DNA of 34,554 bases, taken from Anaerolineales bacterium. GTDB taxonomy: Bacteria > Chloroflexota > Anaerolineae > CG2-30-64-16. The stretch's first letter is position 1; each line of letters starts with the position of its first letter. Made by a program: the position numbers and the translations under genes. Positions 15,916-23,851 of the stretch are shown here, piece after piece. Below the pieces are notes generated by a model. The model did not search any database. It saw nothing but the letters and a program-made list of their open reading frames with translations, and was not told the origin of the DNA. The DNA is taken from the NCBI GenBank assembly GCA_017882045.1, contig JADGQF010000012.1, positions 1-34,554 on the forward strand, given 5' to 3'.

Positions 15916-17097
15916 ATGTCGCTATTACGCTTTCTCACCGCCGGCGAGAGCCACGGGCCGAAACTGACTGCCCTGCTAGAGGGCATGATCGCCGGAGTGC
16001 TCGTGACGGCCGAGACGATCGATCGGGAACTGGCGCGCCGCCAGCAGTCTTACGGCTCCGGCGGGCGGATGCGTATCGAGCACGACCACGTCCGCATCAC
16101 CGCCGGCGTGCTGGCCGGCAAGACAACCGGCGCGCCGGTGGCGTTGGAGATCGATAACCAGGACTACAGGGCCTGGGCGGAAAAGGATATCCCGCCCATG
16201 ACCGTGCCGCGGCCCGGCCATGCCGACCTGACCGGCGCGATCAAGTACGGATACCGTGACCTTCGTCCGGCCCTGGAACGCGCCAGCGCCCGGGAAACCG
16301 CGGCCCGTGTCGCCGTCGGAGCCATCTGCAAGGCCTACCTGGCCGAGTTCGGCATCACGATCGGGGGGTATGTGACCTCGATCGGCGAGGTGGAGTGCGT
16401 TCTGCCCGATCACCTGCCCTACCCCGAGCGTTTTGCCCTGGCCGAGACTAACGATGTGCGCTGCCCCGACGCGGCGGCCGCCGAGGCGATGCACAGGTTG
16501 ATCTGGGATATCATGCAGGCGCGGGACACCATCGGCGGAGTGTTCGAAGTCGTCGCCCTTGGTCTGCCGCCAGGTCTGGGCAGTCACGTGCACTTCGACC
16601 GGCGGTTGAGCGGGCGGTTGCTGGGCGCGCTGGGTTCCATCCAGGCAATCAAGGGCGCAGAGATCGGGCCGGCCTTCGCCAACACGCGCTTGCCGGGCAC
16701 GCGTGTGCACGACGAGATCCTGCAAGAGGACCGGGCTTTACGGCGGGCCAGCAACCGGGCGGGGGGACTGGAGGGGGGCATGACGACTGGCGAGCCGCTG
16801 GTCTTGAGAGCGGCGATGAAGCCCATCAGCACCACGCTGACCCCACTCGCCTCCGTCGATCTTGCCAGCGGGCAGCCCGCCCCGACGCGCTACGAGCGTT
16901 CTGATTTCTGCGCAGTGCCGCGCGCGGTCGTGGTCGGCGAGGCGATGGTGGCCTGGGTGCTGGCCGGCGAACTGATCCGCAAGCTGGGCGGAGATTCGCT
17001 GGCCGAACAACTGCCGCGTTTTGCCGGGTTGCCGGGCGAGCGTGTCGACGATCTGCCGATGGATAACACCGAGTGGCGCTTCGGCTATGAGGAGTGA
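15916..17097 (+). CDS. aroC: Chorismate synthase
   Basis: This 393-residue enzyme eliminates phosphate from EPSP and needs reduced FMN. FLTAGESHGPKLTALLEG opens the protein. RRQQSYGSGGRM, RPGHADLTGAIKYGYRDLR, ERASARETAARVAVGAICK and GGMTTGEPLVLRAAMKPIST follow, all standard signatures, with the active-site His residues in place. ATG 15916 has AAGGA upstream and comes one base after aroE stops. The track's TTG start at 15901 overlaps aroE without support. Confidence 0.96.
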   Translation: MSLLRFLTAGESHGPKLTALLEGMIAGVLVTAETIDRELARRQQSYGSGGRMRIEHDHVRITAGVLAGKTTGAPVALEIDNQDYRAWAEKDIPPMTVPRPGHADLTGAIKYGYRDLRPALERASARETAARVAVGAICKAYLAEFGITIGGYVTSIGEVECVLPDHLPYPERFALAETNDVRCPDAAAAEAMHRLIWDIMQARDTIGGVFEVVALGLPPGLGSHVHFDRRLSGRLLGALGSIQAIKGAEIGPAFANTRLPGTRVHDEILQEDRALRRASNRAGGLEGGMTTGEPLVLRAAMKPISTTLTPLASVDLASGQPAPTRYERSDFCAVPRAVVVGEAMVAWVLAGELIRKLGGDSLAEQLPRFAGLPGERVDDLPMDNTEWRFGYEE

Positions 17098-17108
17098 ACG
17101 AGGGATGG

Positions 17109-18704
17109 ATGCTTGAGAGAAATATCGTCCTGACCGGCTTTATGGGCTCGGGGAAAACTAGCGTTGGGCGCGAGGTCGCGCGACGCCTGGGCCGCAGTTT
17201 CGTGGACCTGGACGATCTCATCGAGCAGCAGGCCGGGAAGCCGGTGACGGAGATCTTTGCGCGGGACGGTGAGGAAGTATTCCGAGCCCTGGAGGCAGAG
17301 GCTTGCCGCAAGGTCAGCGCGCCGGCCGGGCTGGTGGTCGCGACCGGCGGTGGCGCCGTTCTGAGCGCCGCCAACCGTGAAGCGCTGGCTGCAGGAGGCA
17401 CGCTTATTTGCCTGGAAGCCGAGCCTGAGATCCTCCTGGCCCGGCTGGCGGGCGCAGACGACCGGCCGCTGCTGCGCGCGCCGGATCGCCTGGCAAGAAT
17501 GCGCGCCTTGCTGGGAGAGCGAGAAGTGGCCTACTCCGCCGTACCAAGGCACCTGGACACCGGCCGCCTTTCGGTGGCCGCAGCCGCGGAGAGGGTGATG
17601 GGTTTGGCGACGGATCTGCCGGAGGGAGGGCATCGACTGGTGGTGAAGGCGGGGGACGATGCCCGCTCCTCCTACGACATTCTGATCGCCGATAACCTTC
17701 TCCCCCAGGCGGGAACCCGCCTGCTCGCCGCCGGCCTAGCGCCCGGACGCTGTGCCGTCGTGACGAATCCCACGGTCGCCAAGCATCACCTGGCCGGGCT
17801 GTGCGCAGCGCTGGCGGAGGCCGGCTTTGAGACCGTCGTCTGCGAGGCGCCGGATGGCGAAGCGTACAAGACGCTCGAGACCGCAGCTGGCCTGTACGAA
17901 CGGTTGGCTGACGCACGCTTGAGCCGGGATGAAGGGGTGATCGCCCTGGGGGGCGGGGTCATCGGAGACATGGCCGGTTTTATCGCCGCCACATGGTTGC
18001 GCGGTGTGCCGTTCGTGCAGGTTCCGACCAGTCTGTTGGCGATGGTCGACGCCAGCGTGGGCGGCAAAGTCGCTGTGGACCTGCCGCAGGGTAAGAACCT
18101 GGTTGGAGCCTTCAAGCAGCCCGCGTTGGTGCTGATGGACCCGGCCGTCCTCGGGACGCTGCCGGGTGGCGAGTTTCGCTCGGGGCTGGCGGAAGTCCTC
18201 AAGACCGCCATCATCGGCGACCCGGCGCTGTTTGAGGCGCTGGCCGGGCCGGGTCCTGGCTTCTTGACAGCCATGATCGCCGATACCGTGCGCGTGAAGG
18301 CAACTATTGTCGAACGCGACCCCTACGAGGCCGGCGACCGTGCCTGGCTGAACCTGGGGCACACGTTCGGCCATGCCCTCGAACTGGTCTCGGGCTATAC
18401 CCTGCGCCACGGCGAGGGCGTCGCCCTGGGCCTGGTGGCTGCGGCGGAGCTCAGCGCGGACCTGGGCCTTTGTGACCCGGCTTTGGCGGTTCGCATCCGG
18501 GCAGCAGTGCAGCGTCTCGGGCTGCCTGTCGTGCGCGAGTTCGATTCCACGGCGGTGATGCAGGCGATGGGCACCGACAAGAAGCGGCGCGGGCGCGCCC
18601 TGCGTTTCGTGCTGCCGTTGCGTATCGGCGAGGTGTCGTTGGTTGAGGATGTGCCGGCAGATAAGGTGGCACGCGCGCTCGCGAGCATACGCTCGACAGT
18701 ATAA
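17109..18704 (+). CDS. aroKB: Bifunctional shikimate kinase / 3-dehydroquinate synthase
   Basis: A 531-residue fusion. Residues 1 to about 165 are shikimate kinase: P-loop GFMGSGKTSVG, VDLDDLIE, FRALEAEA (shikimate-binding Arg-Glu), ATGGGAVL and RPLLR. From about residue 180 follows 3-dehydroquinate synthase: DGEAYKTL, ALGGGVIGDMAGFIAATWLRGV (NAD binding), PTSLLAMVDASVGGKVAVD, KNLVGAFKQP, the metal ligands in GLAEVLK, LNLGHTFGHALE and LRHGEGVALG, and TDKKRRG. So steps 2 and 5 of the shikimate pathway share one chain. The same fusion is known from Thermotoga. ATG 17109 has GAGGG upstream; GTG 17094, overlapping the aroC stop, is the alternative. Confidence 0.94.
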   Translation: MLERNIVLTGFMGSGKTSVGREVARRLGRSFVDLDDLIEQQAGKPVTEIFARDGEEVFRALEAEACRKVSAPAGLVVATGGGAVLSAANREALAAGGTLICLEAEPEILLARLAGADDRPLLRAPDRLARMRALLGEREVAYSAVPRHLDTGRLSVAAAAERVMGLATDLPEGGHRLVVKAGDDARSSYDILIADNLLPQAGTRLLAAGLAPGRCAVVTNPTVAKHHLAGLCAALAEAGFETVVCEAPDGEAYKTLETAAGLYERLADARLSRDEGVIALGGGVIGDMAGFIAATWLRGVPFVQVPTSLLAMVDASVGGKVAVDLPQGKNLVGAFKQPALVLMDPAVLGTLPGGEFRSGLAEVLKTAIIGDPALFEALAGPGPGFLTAMIADTVRVKATIVERDPYEAGDRAWLNLGHTFGHALELVSGYTLRHGEGVALGLVAAAELSADLGLCDPALAVRIRAAVQRLGLPVVREFDSTAVMQAMGTDKKRRGRALRFVLPLRIGEVSLVEDVPADKVARALASIRSTV

Positions 18705-18719
18705 GAGGGTTGGCACACG

Positions 18720-19157
18720 ATGAATATCCTTGTCCTGCATGGGCCAAACATGAACATGCTCGGTAGACGTGAGCCCGGAATCTATGGCACGCTGACTTTG
18801 GAAGAGATCAACCGCCAGTTGGAGGCCAGCGCGCAGCAGCAGGGACTCGTCCTGCGCATCCTGCAGTCTAACTACGAGGGCGCGTTGATCGATGCCATTC
18901 AGCAGGCCGGCGGTTGGGCCGATGCGCTCCTGATCAATGCCGCCGGGCTGACGCACTATTCATACTCCTTGCGCGACGCCATCGCCGGCGCCGGCATCCC
19001 GGCGGTAGAAGTCCACATGAGCAACATTTATGCGCGAGAAGCCTTTCGCCACACGTCCGTGATCGCGCCCGTCTGCCGCGGTCAGATCAGTGGCTTCGGC
19101 GCACAGAGCTATCTGCTTGGACTGGCTGCCCTCGCCGGTCAGAAGACGACTACGTGA
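18720..19157 (+). CDS. aroQ: 3-dehydroquinate dehydratase, type II
   Basis: This 145-residue dodecameric-type dehydroquinase catalyses step 3 of the shikimate pathway. [18 protein letters not shown] carries the catalytic Tyr and active-site Arg on the flexible lid. [30 protein letters not shown] and [17 protein letters not shown] with the catalytic His follow. The usual NPGAYTHTS loop reads NAAGLTHYS here, a mild variation. ATG 18720 has AGAGGG upstream. It is the last gene of the trp-aro operon; no strong terminator is visible before the next promoter. Confidence 0.95.
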   Translation: MNILVLHGPNMNMLGRREPGIYGTLTLEEINRQLEASAQQQGLVLRILQSNYEGALIDAIQQAGGWADALLINAAGLTHYSYSLRDAIAGAGIPAVEVHMSNIYAREAFRHTSVIAPVCRGQISGFGAQSYLLGLAALAGQKTTT

Positions 19158-19202
19158 CCCGGGTCGGCGCGACAGGGCCAGGCCAACGCGCTCTCGCTCG
19201 AT

Positions 19203-19230
19203 TTGACAACTGACGGTATCGGGTTATAAT
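19203..19230 (+). promoter_or_regulatory. Consensus promoter of the lysine operon
   Basis: Perfect TTGACA (19203-19208) and perfect TATAAT (19225-19230), separated by 16 bp. This is the strongest-looking promoter in the window, consistent with an operon whose output is then cut back by attenuation. Transcription would start near 19237. Confidence 0.9.
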
Positions 19231-19264
19231 GCCGCACATTCTTTTCAGAGAGATTTGCGCCGTT

Positions 19265-19342
19265 ATGATGCTAAGGTCACCTAAGTTCCCTAAGTGCAAG
19301 AAGCCTTCCCTCGGCAGGGACGGCTGTTTGTGCCTGGGGTAA
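19265..19342 (+). CDS. Lysine leader peptide 1, 25 aa
   Basis: ATG 19265 opens a 25-codon ORF encoding MMLRSPKFPKCKKPSLGR and a short tail, ending at TAA 19340. Four of the seven codons 7-13 are AAG (Lys). An AGAGAGA stretch lies about 12 bases upstream as a possible ribosome-binding site. A second in-frame ATG at 19268 is equally usable. The ORF ends 22 nt before a terminator hairpin and is the first ORF after a consensus promoter, in front of the LysW lysine genes. Lysine-rich control codons at this place fit ribosome-coupled attenuation by charged tRNA-Lys. Translation is inferred. Confidence 0.7.
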   Translation: MMLRSPKFPKCKKPSLGRDGCLCLG

Positions 19343-19373
19343 CGGCAATACCCGCCAAGCACAGCGCCCTGCC
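19302..19373 (+). promoter_or_regulatory. Lysine attenuator 1: protector and antiterminator pairings
   Basis: Protector hairpin: AGCCTTCCCT (19302-19311) pairs with AGGGACGGCT (19316-19325), nine pairs and one mismatch. Antiterminator: GGCAGGG-a-CG-g-CTGT (19313-19327) pairs with ACAGCGCCCTGCC (19361-19373), 13 pairs with two single-base bulges. That second partner includes the 5' arm of the terminator at 19365-19395. A ribosome stalled at the Lys-Lys codons (19298-19303) would cover the protector's 5' arm and favour the antiterminator. Confidence 0.7.
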
Positions 19374-19407
19374 AGGACAAGGTCCCGGTGGGGCGTTTCT
19401 TTTTTCG
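19365..19407 (+). terminator. Lysine attenuator terminator 1
   Basis: CGCCCTGCC pairs with GGTGGGGCG (two G-T wobbles). The stem continues into GGAC/GTCC around an AAG loop, with a single A-C mismatch between the two parts. It is followed by TTTCTTTTTT. The long GC-rich stem with a U-rich tail is a convincing intrinsic terminator. Confidence 0.88.
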
Positions 19408-19430
19408 GTCTAGAGAACAGGTCATGAAAG

Positions 19431-19508
19431 ATGATGCATAGCCAACTGGCCGTTGCACCTCGCGCTAAGAAGCAGAGCACCAACCTGCCGGACTGGAGGT
19501 CCGGATAG
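19431..19508 (+). CDS. Possible lysine leader peptide 2, 25 aa
   Basis: Between the two terminators a 25-codon ORF begins with ATGATG at 19431. It reads MMHSQLAVAPRAKKQSTNLP and a short tail, ending at TAG 19506. It contains one Lys-Lys pair (AAG AAG at 19467-19472) preceded by Arg-Ala. The ribosome-binding site is weak (GAACAGG about 10 bases upstream). Content alone would not convince. The support is that its stop lies in the 5' arm of a second antiterminator, and its Lys codons lie just before a second protector hairpin, mirroring leader 1. It could be a decayed duplicate. Confidence 0.5.
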   Translation: MMHSQLAVAPRAKKQSTNLPDWRSG

Positions 19509-19553
19509 GCGGCTCGCGCGCACCCCTCATCGGTCAACGCAAGCCCCCATCCG
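19484..19553 (+). promoter_or_regulatory. Lysine attenuator 2: protector and antiterminator pairings
   Basis: Protector hairpin: CCTGCCGGAC (19484-19493) pairs with GTCCGG-a-TAGG (19499-19509). Antiterminator: CGGAT-a-GG-c-GGCT (19502-19514) pairs with AGCC-c-CCATCCG (19542-19553), 11 pairs with one bulge and one mismatch. This takes the 5' arm of the terminator at 19541-19575. The order protector, antiterminator, terminator is the same as in attenuator 1. Confidence 0.6.
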
Positions 19554-19585
19554 CCAGTCTGGCGGGTGGGGGCTTTGTATTTTAT
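19541..19585 (+). terminator. Lysine attenuator terminator 2
   Basis: AAGCCCCCATCCGCCA pairs over 16 bp (one G-T wobble) with TGGCGGGTGGGGGCTT around a 3-nt loop and is followed by TGTATTTTAT. It lies 26 bases before the lysW start region. A transcript must pass both this and terminator 1 to reach lysW. Confidence 0.9.
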
Positions 19586-19610
19586 CTCACTTAGAAAGGA
19601 AACTTGCACC

Positions 19611-19781
19611 ATGTCTTACCAAACTGTCTGTCCGGAATGTGAAGGCGATCTGACCCTGGATGATCCGATGGTCGGGGAGATCCTGCCCTGCGCCTTCTGT
19701 GGCGTCGATCTGGAGGTTACTTCGCTGGACCCGCTCCAGCTGGAGATGGCGCCCGAGGTGGAGGAGGATTGGGGAGAATGA
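19611..19781 (+). CDS. lysW: LysW amino-group carrier protein
   Basis: This 56-residue acidic carrier protects the amino group of 2-aminoadipate through an isopeptide bond to its C-terminal Glu. The sequence shows a zinc-binding pair, CPEC (7-10) and CAFC (27-30), then an acidic tail ending in the diagnostic EDWGE. ATG 19611 has AGAAAGGA about 10 bases upstream; the track's longer start runs into the terminator stem. It overlaps lysX by four bases. All following enzymes up to LysJ act on substrates tethered to this protein, and LysK releases the product. Confidence 0.97.
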   Translation: MSYQTVCPECEGDLTLDDPMVGEILPCAFCGVDLEVTSLDPLQLEMAPEVEEDWGE

Positions 19782-20671
19782 CAGCCATTCGTGTTGCAGT
19801 GATCCTATCGCGTATCCGCGTGGAGGAGAAGCTGCTGCTCTCAGCGCTCGAAGCTGCCGGGGCGGTTGTCCAGCTTTTGGACGATGGCGAGCTGGTCTTC
19901 CCGTTGGGCGATGGACGTCCCTGCCTGGAGGCGGACGTGGTGCTCGAACGCTCGCTGAGCGCTGCGCGTGGTCTGTACGCTCTGCGCCTCCTGGAACTGG
20001 CCGGCATCCCTACCGTCAATCGCTATGCCACGGCTGCGACCTGCGCCGACAAGCTGTTGACCACTGCCGCCCTCACCGAAGCCGGCGTTCCCCAGCCCCG
20101 GGCCCGCATCGCCTTCACGGCGGAGACGGCGCTGAACGCGATCGAGGAACTAGGTTATCCCGTAGTGCTCAAGCCGGTGGTCGGCTCCTGGGGCCGCCTG
20201 CTGGCGCGCATCAACGACCGGGACGCGGCTGAGGCCGTTCTGGAGCACAAAGAAACGCTGGGCTCCTACCAACACAGCATCTTCTATATCCAGGAGTACG
20301 TGGCCAAGCCCGGCCGTGACATCCGCGCGTTTGTCATTGGCGAGGAGACCGTGGGCGCGATCTATCGCCAATCGCCGCATTGGATCACGAACACCGCCCG
20401 CGGCGGCACCGCCAGCCGGTGCGAAGTGACCCCCGAAATCCATGCTCTCTGCCAGCGGGCGGCGCAGGCCGTCGGTGGCGGTGTTCTGGCGCTGGACCTG
20501 ATGGAGGACCCTGACCGGGGCCTGCTGGTCAATGAGGTCAACCACACGATGGAGTTTCGGAACAGTATTGCGCCCACTGGTGTCGACATCCCGGCCAGGG
20601 TGGTCCAGTACGTGCTGCGCCAGGCACGCGTGGGTGTCGCGTCCCAGGCCGTTCTGGAGCCGGCCCTATGA
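19778..20671 (+). CDS. lysX: 2-aminoadipate--LysW ligase
   Basis: This 297-residue ATP-grasp ligase attaches 2-aminoadipate to the LysW C-terminal Glu. [38 protein letters not shown] (ATP-binding Lys and small loop), [17 protein letters not shown] and [15 protein letters not shown] with metal-binding Glu/Asn are the family signatures. ATG 19778 overlaps lysW as ATGA. Related ArgX enzymes use glutamate for ornithine and arginine; some organisms have one ligase for both. The homocitrate genes downstream make aminoadipate the likely substrate here, while dual use cannot be judged. Confidence 0.94.
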   Translation: MTAIRVAVILSRIRVEEKLLLSALEAAGAVVQLLDDGELVFPLGDGRPCLEADVVLERSLSAARGLYALRLLELAGIPTVNRYATAATCADKLLTTAALTEAGVPQPRARIAFTAETALNAIEELGYPVVLKPVVGSWGRLLARINDRDAAEAVLEHKETLGSYQHSIFYIQEYVAKPGRDIRAFVIGEETVGAIYRQSPHWITNTARGGTASRCEVTPEIHALCQRAAQAVGGGVLALDLMEDPDRGLLVNEVNHTMEFRNSIAPTGVDIPARVVQYVLRQARVGVASQAVLEPAL

Positions 20672-21723
20672 CGACTCGTGCGCGCGTCTCGATCGTCGGC
20701 GGCTCGGGTTATACGGGCGGCGAATTGCTTCGTCTGCTATTGGGGCATCCGGAAGTCGAGATTGCCCAGGTCACTTCGGAATCGCAGGCAGGCAACTACG
20801 TACACAGCTTGCATCCCAACTTGCGTCCTGTCGCCGGTCGTCCGCAGCCGCTGCGCTTCACGACCTCTGCTGAACTGGCGCCGTGTGATGTCCTGTTCCT
20901 GGCCCTGCCGCACGGTCAGGCCCAGGGCCGGATCGAGGAGTTCGCGGCGTTGGCTGAACGGATCGTGGATCTTTCGGCCGACTTTCGCCTGCGCGATGGC
21001 CAGGTCTACCAGCAGTATTATGGCGAACCTCACAAAGCGCCCGATTGGCTCGGGCGCTTTGTTTATGGTCTGCCCGAGCTGAACCGCGAGTGCATCCGCG
21101 GGGCGCGCTACGTGAGTGGCGTCGGCTGCAACGCCACGGCTTCAATCCTGGCCCTGCTGCCGCTGAGCCGGTCGGGGCTGCTCCTGCCGGAACGACCCCT
21201 GGTAGTCGATCTGAAGGCCGGATCCTCCGAGAGCGGCGCCTCTCCCAGCGCGGCTTCGCATCACCCGGAACGCAGCGGAGCGGTGCGCTCGTTTGCTCCA
21301 ACCGGGCACCGGCACGAGGCCGAGGTGGCGCAGGCCCTGGGGCGTCCGGACGTTTACCTGTCGGTCACCTCCATCGAATTGGTGCGGGGAGTGCTGGCTA
21401 CCGCCCATGCGTGGGTAGAACCGGGCGTTGGCGACAACGAGTTATGGCGCGCTTACCGGAGCGCCTATGGCGCCGAGCCCTTCGTGCGTATCGTGCACGA
21501 GCGTGGCGGCATCTACCGGCATCCAGAGCCGAAACTGCTGGCAGGCACGAACCTGGCGGACGTGGGCTGGGACGTGGACACGCGCACCGGCCGCCTGGTC
21601 GCCCTGTCGGCCATCGACAACCTTGGCAAAGGCGCGGCGGGCAGCGCCGTGCAATGCCTCAATCTCATGCTGGGTTGGGACGAAAGCGCGGGCCTGCAGT
21701 TCATGGGCCTGCATCCTGTTTAG
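20668..21723 (+). CDS. lysY: LysW-aminoadipyl 6-phosphate reductase (ArgC-like)
   Basis: This 351-residue enzyme reduces the LysW-bound acyl phosphate to the semialdehyde with NADPH. It has the Rossmann start [45 protein letters not shown], the catalytic Cys in [11 protein letters not shown], and a His in [12 protein letters not shown]. It is an ArgC homologue, assigned to the LysW pathway by its neighbours. ATG 20668 overlaps lysX by four bases. A 12-bp perfect hairpin lies inside the gene (separate entry). A 53-bp gap to lysZ is the widest in the operon. Confidence 0.93.
   Translation: MTTRARVSIVGGSGYTGGELLRLLLGHPEVEIAQVTSESQAGNYVHSLHPNLRPVAGRPQPLRFTTSAELAPCDVLFLALPHGQAQGRIEEFAALAERIVDLSADFRLRDGQVYQQYYGEPHKAPDWLGRFVYGLPELNRECIRGARYVSGVGCNATASILALLPLSRSGLLLPERPLVVDLKAGSSESGASPSAASHHPERSGAVRSFAPTGHRHEAEVAQALGRPDVYLSVTSIELVRGVLATAHAWVEPGVGDNELWRAYRSAYGAEPFVRIVHERGGIYRHPEPKLLAGTNLADVGWDVDTRTGRLVALSAIDNLGKGAAGSAVQCLNLMLGWDESAGLQFMGLHPV
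21033..21064 (+). repeat. Terminator-like perfect hairpin inside lysY
   Basis: CAAAGCGCCCGA (21033-21044) pairs without mismatch with TCGGGCGCTTTG (21050-21061) around TTGGC and is followed by TTTA. It encodes [12 protein letters not shown], part of a conserved region of ArgC-type proteins. In naked RNA it would fold like an intrinsic terminator; active translation should suppress it. Confidence 0.75.
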
Positions 21724-21776
21724 GCGAGCATTCTGGCCAGCCATGCTGGGCGTACATTGTCGAGCGAGGAGCAATC

Positions 21777-22673
21777 ATGAATCCGATCATCGTGAAAGTA
21801 GGTGGGGCGGCAGGCGTCGATAGCGCCGCGGTCTGCGCAGACGTAGCCGCGCTCACTGCGCGTGGGCTGCCGGTCATCCTGGTGCACGGGACGTCGGCGG
21901 CAGCCGACGCCCTGGCTACGCGCGCGGGCGTGCCGGTGCGCCACCTGGTTTCGCCATCGGGCCACGTCAGCCGTTACACCGACCCGGTCATGCTGGAGCT
22001 GTACGTCGCCGCCGCGGCGGGCCAGGTGAATAAAACGCTGGTCGCCATGCTGCAAAGGCTGGGCTGCAATGCCCTCGGTCTCTCGGGCGTGGATGGGCGC
22101 CTGCTGCAGGCGCGGCGCAAGAACGCCCTGCGCGTGGTCGAAAACGGCCGCCAGCGCGTGGTGCGCGATGACTACAGCGGGCAACTTGAGATAGCCAACG
22201 GCGGTCTGTTGCGCCTGCTGTTGGATGCCGGTTACACGCCTGTTGTTGCGCCCTTGGCGCTGGGCAGCGAAGGGGAGCCGCTGAACGTGGACGGCGACCG
22301 GGTAGCGGCTTTGCTGGCGCGGACGGTGGGCGCGCAGATGCTGCTGATCCTCAGCAATACGGTCGGGTTGCTGGCGAATTTCCCGGACGAAAGCACCATT
22401 ATGCGCCGTGTCCCGTATGAAAGGCTGGCCGCGGCCGAAGACGTGGCGCAGGGGCGCATGAAGAAAAAGGTGTTGGCCGCGCGCGAGGCGCTCGAAGGCG
22501 GCGTCCCGTCGGTCATCTTTGCCGACTCGCGCCGGGCTCACCCAGTCGAGTCCGGGCTGAGTGGTGAGGGAACAGTGTTCGAGAACGCTCGCAGCGCCAC
22601 GGCCGGCCCGTTCGCGCTCCCGGTTTCCTGGCCTCTCCCTCGTCTCCAGGGCGCAGACGGGGGTGGCGAGTGA
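21777..22673 (+). CDS. lysZ: LysW-aminoadipate 6-kinase
   Basis: This 298-residue amino-acid kinase of the ArgB type phosphorylates the side chain of LysW-bound aminoadipate. IIVKVGGAAG opens the protein; VILVHGTSAAAD, GLSGVDGRLL, NVDGDRVAALLA, LILSNTVGLL, GRMKKKVLAAREAL and GEGTVF follow. ATG 21777 has CGAGGAG upstream; the track's start at 21045 is in lysY. After GEGTVF, where homologues usually end within a few residues, about 30 extra residues of Ala/Pro/Gly-rich sequence continue to the stop, so the tail may be a recent read-through extension. Confidence 0.94.
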   Translation: MNPIIVKVGGAAGVDSAAVCADVAALTARGLPVILVHGTSAAADALATRAGVPVRHLVSPSGHVSRYTDPVMLELYVAAAAGQVNKTLVAMLQRLGCNALGLSGVDGRLLQARRKNALRVVENGRQRVVRDDYSGQLEIANGGLLRLLLDAGYTPVVAPLALGSEGEPLNVDGDRVAALLARTVGAQMLLILSNTVGLLANFPDESTIMRRVPYERLAAAEDVAQGRMKKKVLAAREALEGGVPSVIFADSRRAHPVESGLSGEGTVFENARSATAGPFALPVSWPLPRLQGADGGGE

Positions 22674-23851
22674 TGGATCAGCAGAGCATAATCGAGCTGG
22701 AGGCAAGGTATACGTCCGGTGTATACCCCAAGCGCCCCCTGGCCATCGTGCGCGGGCAGGGCGCACGGGTGTGGGACGCGGACGGGAACGAGTACATCGA
22801 TTGTGTTGGCGGTCAGGGAGCGGCTAACCTGGGGCACGCGCATCCGGCCATCGTCTCGGCGGTTGCCGAGCAAGCCGCCCGGCTCATCTCCTGTCCAGAG
22901 ATCTTCTATAACGACCGGCGCGCGCAACTGCTCGCCGCGCTCGCCGGGGTGGCGCCGGCCGGGCTCACGCGCATCTTTCTCTGCAACTCGGGCACCGAGG
23001 CAGTCGAGGCGGCGCTCAAGCTCGCGCGGGCGAGCACCGGGCGCAGCGGGATCGTCGCCGCCATGCGCGGTTTTCACGGGCGCACGATGGGCGCGCTCTC
23101 GGCCACCTGGAACCGGGAGTATCGCCAGCCTTTCGAGCCACTGGTGCCCGGTTTTGCCCACGTGCCCTTTAACGACCTGGCGGCTCTCGAACGCGCGCTG
23201 TCCGATAACACCGCGGCGGTCCTGCTCGAAGCGGTGCAGGGAGAGGGCGGGGTCCATCTCGGCGAGCCGGCCTTCTTGCGTGGCGCACAGGAACTGTGCC
23301 GGGAGCGAGGCGCGCTGCTCATCATCGACGAAGTGCAGACTGGCTATGGGCGCACCGGTTGCTTCTTCGCCTCCCAGCATTATGGCATCGAGCCGGATCT
23401 GATGGCCGTCGCGAAGTCAATGGCCGGCGGACTGCCGATGGGCGCCTGCCTGATTGGCCCGCGTGTTGCGCCTCCGCCCGCGCACAGCCACGGCAGCACC
23501 TTCGGCGGCAACCCGCTGGCCTGCGCGGCTGCGCTGGCGACGCTACAGGTGATGGCCGGCGAAGACCTGCCGGGCCGGGCCGCGCGGCTTGGCGCCCGCT
23601 TGCTTGAGCGCTTGCAGGCGCTGCGCTCGCCGCTGATCCGGGAAGTGCGCGGCCTGGGTCTGCTGGTCGGAATTGAACTCAAAACCAAGGTGACGCCGAT
23701 CTTGCAGGGGTTACAGTCCCGCGGGGTCCTAGCCTTGCCCGCCGGAGCGACGGTGCTCCGTCTGCTGCCGCCCCTGGTCATCGAGGAGGAAGACCTGGAG
23801 CGGGTAGTGGGCGCGATAGCGCAAACCTTGGAGGTGCGCCGTGTCGCTTGA
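22673..23851 (+). CDS. lysJ: LysW-aminoadipate semialdehyde aminotransferase
   Basis: This 392-residue class III PLP aminotransferase (ArgD-like) converts the LysW-bound semialdehyde to LysW-lysine, or the shorter analogue to LysW-ornithine. [54 protein letters not shown], the PLP lysine in AVAKSMAGG, and [15 protein letters not shown] are standard. ATG 22673 overlaps the lysZ stop by one base; GTG 22670 gives one more residue. It overlaps the homocitrate synthase gene by 11 bases. Confidence 0.94.
   Translation: MDQQSIIELEARYTSGVYPKRPLAIVRGQGARVWDADGNEYIDCVGGQGAANLGHAHPAIVSAVAEQAARLISCPEIFYNDRRAQLLAALAGVAPAGLTRIFLCNSGTEAVEAALKLARASTGRSGIVAAMRGFHGRTMGALSATWNREYRQPFEPLVPGFAHVPFNDLAALERALSDNTAAVLLEAVQGEGGVHLGEPAFLRGAQELCRERGALLIIDEVQTGYGRTGCFFASQHYGIEPDLMAVAKSMAGGLPMGACLIGPRVAPPPAHSHGSTFGGNPLACAAALATLQVMAGEDLPGRAARLGARLLERLQALRSPLIREVRGLGLLVGIELKTKVTPILQGLQSRGVLALPAGATVLRLLPPLVIEEEDLERVVGAIAQTLEVRRVA

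Noticed and set aside
19237-19540. Lysine riboswitch (L-box) before lysW
   Set aside because: I looked for the conserved L-box core segments and did not find them; a peptide-coupled attenuator explains the hairpins better. A covariance-model search would settle it.
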